From JBGSPQ01 sp041738505 (GTDB lineage: Bacteria > Patescibacteriota > Gracilibacteria > UBA1369): a stretch of DNA of 9,671 bases. Location: positions 1-9,671 of the forward strand of contig JBGSPQ010000019.1 in the NCBI GenBank assembly GCA_041738505.1. Reading direction: 5' to 3'. Shown piece by piece: positions 5,457 to 9,671 of this stretch (within the stretch, counting starts at the first letter, position 1; the number at the start of each line of letters is the position of its first letter). A model generated the notes under the pieces. It was not told the DNA's origin. It did not search any database and saw nothing but the letters and a program-made list of their open reading frames with translations. The position numbers were made by a program, and so were the translations under genes.

Positions 5457-7250
5457 ATGCACTCACTTAAATTAAAATTAATTCTGGCGATCAGCGGCTT
5501 TGTATTGGTTCTTTTTGGGATCAACACATTACTGTTTCTGGGTGAACAGCAGAATGAACTTACCCGTGATATTTTTGTGAATGCCAGATCGTTTGCCCAG
5601 CTTACGGCCAAGGATATTGTTAACAGTTATAATCTTTATGTGCCACAGGAGAGTTTTGTTTATTTTAACAGGGATGTGAGGAATGTTTTTGCGAAGTTCC
5701 AGGATTTGGAGAAGATCCAGATTGTTAATTATGATGGATTGGTTGTATATGATTCGCAGGAGGACCTGGATAAGAGTTATAAGGGAACTGGTAGAAGAGT
5801 CACCGGAGGGATTCTGGATCAGGTCAGGTCAAAAATTGCCTCCGTCTACACACTTGAGACGGAAAGATGTGTTTATCTGCAGGTTGATGATGAGCTTTCC
5901 GAGGGATACTATTGCGTGGACGAAAATTTAAAACCGGTTCAACCTATCGCGGCCTCGGAGAAGGTGGAATATGTTGTTCAGCCGGCCACAGACGAATTTA
6001 GTGTGGTTTATTATATATCTTACGATAATCTTCAGGAAAGGATTCAACAGACAATGATGAGGGGGATCATGTTGGGTATTTTCGGTATTTTGGTCGGTAT
6101 TGTGATTGCATTTCTTTTGGCTTCCGGGATTACTCGCCCTCTTAATGATTTGACCGCGGGGGCGAATATTATTGCAAAGGGGGATTTTAGGTACAGAGTG
6201 ATTGTAAAAACAAAGGATGAACTTGCCACGCTGGCTTCGGCGTTCAATTCCATGGCCAAAGAGCTGGATATTAGTACCAAAGCGCTTGTTTATAAAGAAA
6301 GAGTAGCTAAGGAGCTTGAAATTGCCGCGAATATTCAGAAAGAACTTTTGCCCAAGGAAATTCCAAAGGTTTTAGGTCTTGATATTGCGGCCGGAATTTT
6401 ACCGGCGGAGGAGATTGGAGGTGACTGTTACGACTTTATTAAAACCGATGAAGGAAATTTGTTGATGTATCTTGGCGATGTGACCGGACACGGGGTTCCT
6501 TCGGGTATCGTTGTGTCTATCACGAACGCTCTTGTTTTCAATTATGCAAAAGAGACGGATTTAAAGAAGTTGTTGATAGATGTTAACAGGATATTGAAAG
6601 AAAAGACGTCGGCCAATATGTTTATTACGCTGGTTATGATGTATTGGAATGTTACGCAGCAAAAATTGAAATATATAAGTGCGGGGCATGAACAGATGGT
6701 GCATTATCATGCCAGGGATCAGAAAGTGACTCTTACTCCGGCCGGAGGTCTTGCTCTTGGAATGATTCCGGATATTTCCAGGGTGTTAAAAGAAGTGGAA
6801 ATTCAAATGGAAGAGGGGGATGCGCTGGTTGCATACAGCGATGGTATTCCGGAGGCGTGGAAGAGTGATTCCGAAATGTACGGAATGGCTAATTTAAAGA
6901 GGGCTGTAAATGAGTACAGTATGCTTCCGTCGGCTCTTTCCATCAGAAATGCTATATTGTCGGATGTAAAAGAGTATATGGGTACCTGGAAGCAGATGGA
7001 TGATATTACTTTGATGGTTTTAAAGAAGACGGCTTCCGGATTGGAGAAGTCGGTTGTGGGAGTGGGGGATGCCCTTCAGAAGACGGTTGTGGCGGCGGAG
7101 GCCGCTGCGATGGAGCCGGTTTCGGTTGAGGCTGGGCAGATTGTACCTTCGCAGGTTGCACAGAATGCGACGGTTGCCACAGTTGAAACTGTCCGACCCG
7201 ATGATATTAAGATTCAGGCGGCGTCGACGGATAGCGGAGGAACGGTTTAA
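5457..7250 (+). CDS. Transmembrane HAMP receptor with SpoIIE/PP2C phosphatase output
   Basis: The 597-residue protein has a membrane segment at about 5-28, an extracytoplasmic sensor region at about 29-200, and a second membrane segment at about 202-223. A HAMP domain follows (about 224-276: TRPLNDLTAGANIIAKGDF through the conserved DELATLASAFNSM), then a linker helix with ELEIAANIQKELLP. The SpoIIE/RsbU-like PP2C domain spans about 300-522. Metal-binding acidic residues are visible in GGDCYD (D323, D326), GDVTGHG (D341), SDGIPEA (D462) and DD (515-516), so it should be active. Such enzymes dephosphorylate serine or threonine on STAS-domain anti-anti-sigma factors. The sensor has two cysteines (C138, C153). 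An Ala/Val/Thr-rich tail (about 525-597) has no recognised domain. The ATG is 6 bp after the binding-protein gene, implying co-transcription and possibly joint function. The specific target is not in the window. Confidence 0.92.
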   Translation: MHSLKLKLILAISGFVLVLFGINTLLFLGEQQNELTRDIFVNARSFAQLTAKDIVNSYNLYVPQESFVYFNRDVRNVFAKFQDLEKIQIVNYDGLVVYDSQEDLDKSYKGTGRRVTGGILDQVRSKIASVYTLETERCVYLQVDDELSEGYYCVDENLKPVQPIAASEKVEYVVQPATDEFSVVYYISYDNLQERIQQTMMRGIMLGIFGILVGIVIAFLLASGITRPLNDLTAGANIIAKGDFRYRVIVKTKDELATLASAFNSMAKELDISTKALVYKERVAKELEIAANIQKELLPKEIPKVLGLDIAAGILPAEEIGGDCYDFIKTDEGNLLMYLGDVTGHGVPSGIVVSITNALVFNYAKETDLKKLLIDVNRILKEKTSANMFITLVMMYWNVTQQKLKYISAGHEQMVHYHARDQKVTLTPAGGLALGMIPDISRVLKEVEIQMEEGDALVAYSDGIPEAWKSDSEMYGMANLKRAVNEYSMLPSALSIRNAILSDVKEYMGTWKQMDDITLMVLKKTASGLEKSVVGVGDALQKTVVAAEAAAMEPVSVEAGQIVPSQVAQNATVATVETVRPDDIKIQAASTDSGGTV

Positions 7251-8488
7251 ACTCCGGGGATAGGATAATCGCTACAGAATTCCGCTACTTCCTTTTTGAT
7301 TTTGGCAAGGGTGTCTTCGTCTTTATGGTTTTGGATGCATAAATCCATCCAGTTGGCTATTTTACGCATTTCATCCTCTTTCATTCCGCGGGTTGTGACT
7401 GCGGGGGTGCCGATGCGAATGCCGCTCGGGTCCATTGGGGAGCGGGGATCGTCGGGGATCATGTTTTTGTTACAGGTGATTCCCGCTTTATCCAGAGCGA
7501 TTTGTGCTTCTTTGCCGGTGATGTCCTTGGGTGTGACATCAATCAACAGCAGATGGTTTTCGGTGCCGCCGAACATCAGTTTGTAATCTCTCTTAAGGAA
7601 TTCCTCTTCAAAAACTTTGGCGTTTTTCTTGATTTGTCTGGCGTAATCTTTGAATTCGGGTTGCAGGGCCTCGCGGAAGGCAATGGCCTTTGCCGCTATA
7701 TTATTTTCGTGCGGCCCGCCCTGAAAACCGGGGAATACACTTTTGTCTATTGCTTTTGCAAACTCGTTTTTGCACATAATAATGCCGCCGCGGGGCCCGC
7801 GAAGTGTCTTGTGCGTGGTGGAGGTGATGACATCAAAATACGGAACGGGGTTGTTCATTTCCCCCGCGGCGATCAGTCCGGCTATATGGGCAACATCCGC
7901 CATTGTGAGAGCTCCGATTTTATCCGCTATCGCTTTGATGTTTTTATAGTCAATATCTCTGGAATAGGCGCTGTATCCAACCAAAATCATCTTTGGTTTA
8001 TGTTCCATGGCCATTTTTTCCAGATTGTCCAAATCAATTTTACCGGCAGCATCGGTTTTGTATCTTGCATAATTGAAAATTTTGGCCATATGAGTAACCG
8101 GATGGCCGTGTGTAAGGTGTCCGCCGTGGGAAAGATCCATTCCCAAAATGGTATCACCCGGTTCAAGCAGCCCGAAATATACTGCGATATTGGCCGGAGC
8201 CCCAGAGAGAGGCTGTACATTGGCGTGGTCGCAGCCGAAGAGTTCTTTAAGCCGTTCAATTGCCAGTTCTTCAACAGTATCCACATTTTCGCAGCCGCCG
8301 TAATAGCGTTTGCCTGCATATCCTTCGGAATATTTATTGGTAAGAACCGATCCCAATGCTTCAAGTACCGCAACCGAAACATAATTCTCGGAGGGGATAA
8401 GTTCAATGCCCTCTTTCTGGCGTTTTTCCTCATGTTTAATTGCGTCGTAGATCTTGGGATCCTGCGACTTCATGTTTGTCATGTCCAT
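7247..8488 (-). CDS. glyA: Serine hydroxymethyltransferase
   Basis: The 413-residue protein is a full-length bacterial SHMT, a cytoplasmic PLP enzyme interconverting serine plus tetrahydrofolate with glycine plus 5,10-methylene-THF. Visible motifs are GIELIPSENYVS (27-38), NKYSEGYAGKRYYGGCENVD (51-70), LSGAPANIAV, and DLSHGGHLTHG (118-128). The PLP lysine motif TTHKTLRGPRGG places the Schiff-base lysine at K227. GFQGGPHENNIAAKA and GIRIGTPAVTTRG (356-368) complete the pattern. The first ATG is used; M3 and M6 are alternative starts. It follows the cyclo-ligase gene by 10 bp in an operon, with no Shine-Dalgarno sequence. Its TAA overlaps the stop of the converging phosphatase gene. It supplies one-carbon units for nucleotide and methionine metabolism. 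Confidence 0.98.
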   Translation of the reverse strand: MDMTNMKSQDPKIYDAIKHEEKRQKEGIELIPSENYVSVAVLEALGSVLTNKYSEGYAGKRYYGGCENVDTVEELAIERLKELFGCDHANVQPLSGAPANIAVYFGLLEPGDTILGMDLSHGGHLTHGHPVTHMAKIFNYARYKTDAAGKIDLDNLEKMAMEHKPKMILVGYSAYSRDIDYKNIKAIADKIGALTMADVAHIAGLIAAGEMNNPVPYFDVITSTTHKTLRGPRGGIIMCKNEFAKAIDKSVFPGFQGGPHENNIAAKAIAFREALQPEFKDYARQIKKNAKVFEEEFLKRDYKLMFGGTENHLLLIDVTPKDITGKEAQIALDKAGITCNKNMIPDDPRSPMDPSGIRIGTPAVTTRGMKEDEMRKIANWMDLCIQNHKDEDTLAKIKKEVAEFCSDYPIPGV

Positions 8489-8498
8489 GGATTGGTTG

Positions 8499-9065
8499 TT
8501 AAGTTTTAGGGATTATGATTGTGCGACTTTCGGTAACTATTCTGTCAACCGGTACGTCATGATCTTCGCCCGGGATATTTTCAACGATTTGGAATTCATA
8601 TGCAACGCCAATTTTAAGACAGGATGTCTTTTTCAGCATTCTGTCAAAGTAACCTTGTCCGTATCCGATGCGGTGTCCGTCCGGGGCGAAAGCCACTCCC
8701 GGAAGGATAATGCAATCCAATTGTTCGGGGGATATTGATGTCAGGTGGGTTTTTGGTTCGGGTATTCTAAAAGAGCCTTCCTCCAGGTCGCTTAGATTTT
8801 TGATCATGTATAATGTCAGTTCTTTGGAATCTTTTACCACTCGGGGCAGGATGAAGTTCTTTTGATCTTTGTATTTTTCAAATAGAAAAGTTAAATCAAC
8901 CTCGCCGTGGATCGGAATATAAAAAAGTACGTTTTTTGAGTTAATGAACTCCGGGATGGAGTCTATAGTTTCCATGATGCGTTTGTCCCGCTGATTCTTC
9001 ATCATCGGAAGCTGTTTTAATCGCTTTGTAAGTATTTCCACCCTGATTTCGTCTTTCGATTTCAT
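8499..9065 (-). CDS. 5-formyltetrahydrofolate cyclo-ligase (5,10-methenyl-THF synthetase)
   Basis: The 188-residue protein has the usual length for this cytoplasmic enzyme, which uses ATP to convert 5-formyl-THF to 5,10-methenyl-THF. Family motifs are NVLFYIPIHGEVD (45-57), the block LPGVAFAPDGHRIGYGQGYF (121-140) with the glycine-rich nucleotide-binding turn GYGQGYFDR, and HDVPVDRIVTE (169-179) near the C-terminus. The N-terminal helical segment carries the usual charged pattern. It is the first gene of the operon with glyA. SHMT makes 5-formyl-THF as a side product that inhibits SHMT itself, so co-expression of the recycling enzyme is sensible. A -10-like TAAAAT lies 6 nt before the ATG, suggesting a leaderless mRNA, and no Shine-Dalgarno sequence is present. 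Confidence 0.95.
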   Translation of the reverse strand: MKSKDEIRVEILTKRLKQLPMMKNQRDKRIMETIDSIPEFINSKNVLFYIPIHGEVDLTFLFEKYKDQKNFILPRVVKDSKELTLYMIKNLSDLEEGSFRIPEPKTHLTSISPEQLDCIILPGVAFAPDGHRIGYGQGYFDRMLKKTSCLKIGVAYEFQIVENIPGEDHDVPVDRIVTESRTIIIPKT

Positions 9066-9071
9066 GTCAAT

Positions 9072-9077
9072 ATTTTA
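9072..9077 (-). promoter_or_regulatory. -10 element of the cyclo-ligase/glyA operon
   Basis: On the minus strand TAAAAT (9077-9072) is followed by 6 nt and then the ATG at 9065, so transcription would start at or beside the start codon. No good -35 is found at 16-18 bp. The expected position (about 9094-9101) overlaps a palindrome, so this promoter may depend on an activator. Confidence 0.4.
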
Positions 9078-9084
9078 CGGCCTG

Positions 9085-9099
9085 TATGATTAAATCATA
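9085..9099. promoter_or_regulatory. Perfect palindrome TATGATT-A-AATCATA
   Basis: The 15-nt palindrome has 7-bp arms and one central base at 9092. It lies between the divergent cyclo-ligase and tRNA-Leu promoters and covers the place where a -35 for the cyclo-ligase would be. It is a candidate site for a dimeric regulator. It shares the 9-nt core GATTAAATC/GATTTAATC with the near-palindrome at 1787-1801. Confidence 0.4.
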
Positions 9100-9106
9100 T
9101 TTAAGT

Positions 9107-9134
9107 TTGAAATAAAAGAATTATCGGTTAAAAT
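9107..9134 (+). promoter_or_regulatory. tRNA-Leu promoter
   Basis: A -35 TTGAAA (9107-9112), a 16-bp spacer and a -10 TAAAAT (9129-9134) are well placed. Transcription would begin near 9141, leaving a short 5' leader of about 18 nt for RNase P removal before the mature tRNA at 9159. Confidence 0.65.
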
Positions 9135-9158
9135 GTCCTGGCAATTTGAAAAAACCTT

Positions 9159-9245
9159 GCGCGGGTGGCGAAACTGGCAGACGCACTACCTTGAGGTGGT
9201 AGCGCCCGCAAGGGCATGGAGGTTCAAGTCCTCTCCCGCGCACCA
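9159..9245 (+). tRNA. tRNA-Leu (anticodon GAG)
   Basis: This is an 87-nt class II tRNA with encoded CCA. The acceptor stem pairs GCGCGGG (9159-9165) with CCCGCGC (9235-9241), then discriminator A and CCA (9243-9245). The D arm contains GCG...CGC. The anticodon arm is CTACC-TTGAGGT-GGTAG, giving anticodon GAG (reads CUC and CUU). The long variable arm GCCC-GCAA-GGGC is typical of leucine tRNAs. The T arm is GGAGG-TTCAAGT-CCTCT. Its 3' end overlaps the 3' end of a converging recombinase gene, so the tRNA looks like an integration site that still carries an intact tRNA. Confidence 0.97.
9221..9245. other. Putative attachment-site core at the tRNA-Leu 3' end
   Basis: The T arm and acceptor 3' strand of tRNA-Leu coincide with the 3' end of the recombinase gene. 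Elements that insert at a tRNA 3' end normally duplicate this sequence at their far end. The second copy would lie outside the window, so the exact core cannot be defined here. Confidence 0.4.
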
Positions 9246-9671
9246 AAGTTCCCTTCAAAAGGGACTTTTCGTGGATTAATGGCTTTAATTGGGGCTTTTT
9301 CGGTTCTACCCCCTATTAGGGTGCTTGGAAACTTGTTCGGGTTGAACCTGAAATAGATTTCAGCAGTGATTTTCCAGCGCTTACCGATCTTTTCCCGAAA
9401 CATCTCAATTCGGTCGATAAAGAGGTTCACGAGGATTTTCTTTTGCTTGTGGTCGAGTTTATCAAGCCTGTATTTGATCTGTTTGGAGGCATCTTTGAGC
9501 TTCTGCACTTCAATGTCGATGGAACTCATAAATTTGAGTTCGTCCTCGATTTCCTGAATTTTGTTTTCGATGTCGGAGGCAGACTTGTTCTTTTCTGAGA
9601 TCTTCTCCTGCATCTTCTCTTCGCTGTAGTTACCGCTCTCATAGGCGTGCTCAATGCGTGCAATTGCTACC
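9224..9671 (-). CDS. C-terminal part of a site-specific recombinase, probably large serine type (partial)
   Basis: The reading frame is open to the right edge of the window; the codons before the first internal ATG (9613) read VAIARIEHAYESGNYSEEK, so the gene starts beyond 9671. What is visible (149 residues) is a charged, heptad-like coiled coil, then the segment LDKLDHKQKKILVNLFIDRI with EM, and WKITAEIYFRFNP. These resemble the coiled-coil and terminal region of large serine recombinases. The catalytic and zinc-ribbon domains are outside the window. The final residues (NFGARERT) are encoded by the antisense of the tRNA-Leu 3' end, with the TGA at 9226-9224 inside the T arm. This fits a mobile element integrated at the tRNA, where the recombinase frame runs into the attachment site. 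The serine-type assignment is an inference from C-terminal features only. Confidence 0.65.
   Translation of the reverse strand, partial: VAIARIEHAYESGNYSEEKMQEKISEKNKSASDIENKIQEIEDELKFMSSIDIEVQKLKDASKQIKYRLDKLDHKQKKILVNLFIDRIEMFREKIGKRWKITAEIYFRFNPNKFPSTLIGGRTEKAPIKAINPRKVPFEGNFGARERT
9245..9269 (+). terminator. Hairpin with T-run after tRNA-Leu
   Basis: AAAGTTCCCTT (9245-9255) pairs with AAGGGACTTT, about 10 bp with one bulged T around a tiny loop, and the stem ends in TTTT (9265-9268). This would terminate the tRNA transcript. The stem also lies inside the coding end of the converging recombinase gene. Moderate confidence because the T-run is part of the stem. Confidence 0.5.

Noticed and set aside
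8489..8498. Regulatory RNA or riboswitch before glyA
   Set aside because: Only 10 bp separate the cyclo-ligase stop from the glyA start, leaving no room for a structured leader.
7502..8509. 335-codon open frame on the plus strand
   Set aside because: It is antisense to glyA, whose every motif is intact. The translated product resembles no family and has composition typical of a shadow frame.

Overview
The window looks like chromosomal DNA of a bacterium using the standard stop code. TGA, TAA and TAG all end genes here, and none of the complete genes has an in-frame TGA. Four things suggest Candidate Phyla Radiation (Patescibacteria), perhaps a Parcubacteria-like lineage: a PrgI-family gene next to a TraC-like-domain gene, the absence of Shine-Dalgarno sequences before any gene, very short intergenic regions, and a recombinase seated in a tRNA gene. 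This placement is an inference; the 23S and LepA sequences could settle it.

Layout, left to right. Positions 1-584 hold the 3' end of an rRNA operon on the + strand: the last part of 23S rRNA, a spacer of about 100 nt, and 5S rRNA. The 5S terminal helix runs straight into a T-run. Meeting it head-on, only about 20 bp away, is a two-gene minus-strand unit (1777 to 597) encoding a PrgI/VirB3-like membrane protein and a TraC-like (VirB4 N-domain-like) protein. These are type IV secretion components, but no VirB4 ATPase follows. A 100-bp divergent promoter region separates this unit from lepA (elongation factor 4) on the + strand.

Downstream of lepA, a 144-bp intergenic region holds several dyads and a repeated palindromic element. 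It also carries a good sigma-70-type promoter for a two-gene operon. The first gene encodes a membrane-tethered family 5 (peptide-type) solute-binding protein. The second encodes a transmembrane HAMP receptor with a SpoIIE/PP2C phosphatase output. Together they look like a ligand-sensing module feeding a partner-switching type of regulation.

This operon converges with a minus-strand one-carbon operon: 5-formyltetrahydrofolate cyclo-ligase followed by glyA (serine hydroxymethyltransferase). The two operons share a TTTAAA sequence that supplies both stop codons. SHMT generates 5-formyl-THF as an inhibitory side product, and the cyclo-ligase recycles it, so the pairing makes metabolic sense.

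At the right end, a tRNA-Leu(GAG) gene with encoded CCA is transcribed divergently from the cyclo-ligase. The 3' part of a minus-strand recombinase gene, cut by the window edge, overlaps the tRNA 3' end. This is the usual mark of an integrated mobile element, whose body would lie beyond position 9671.
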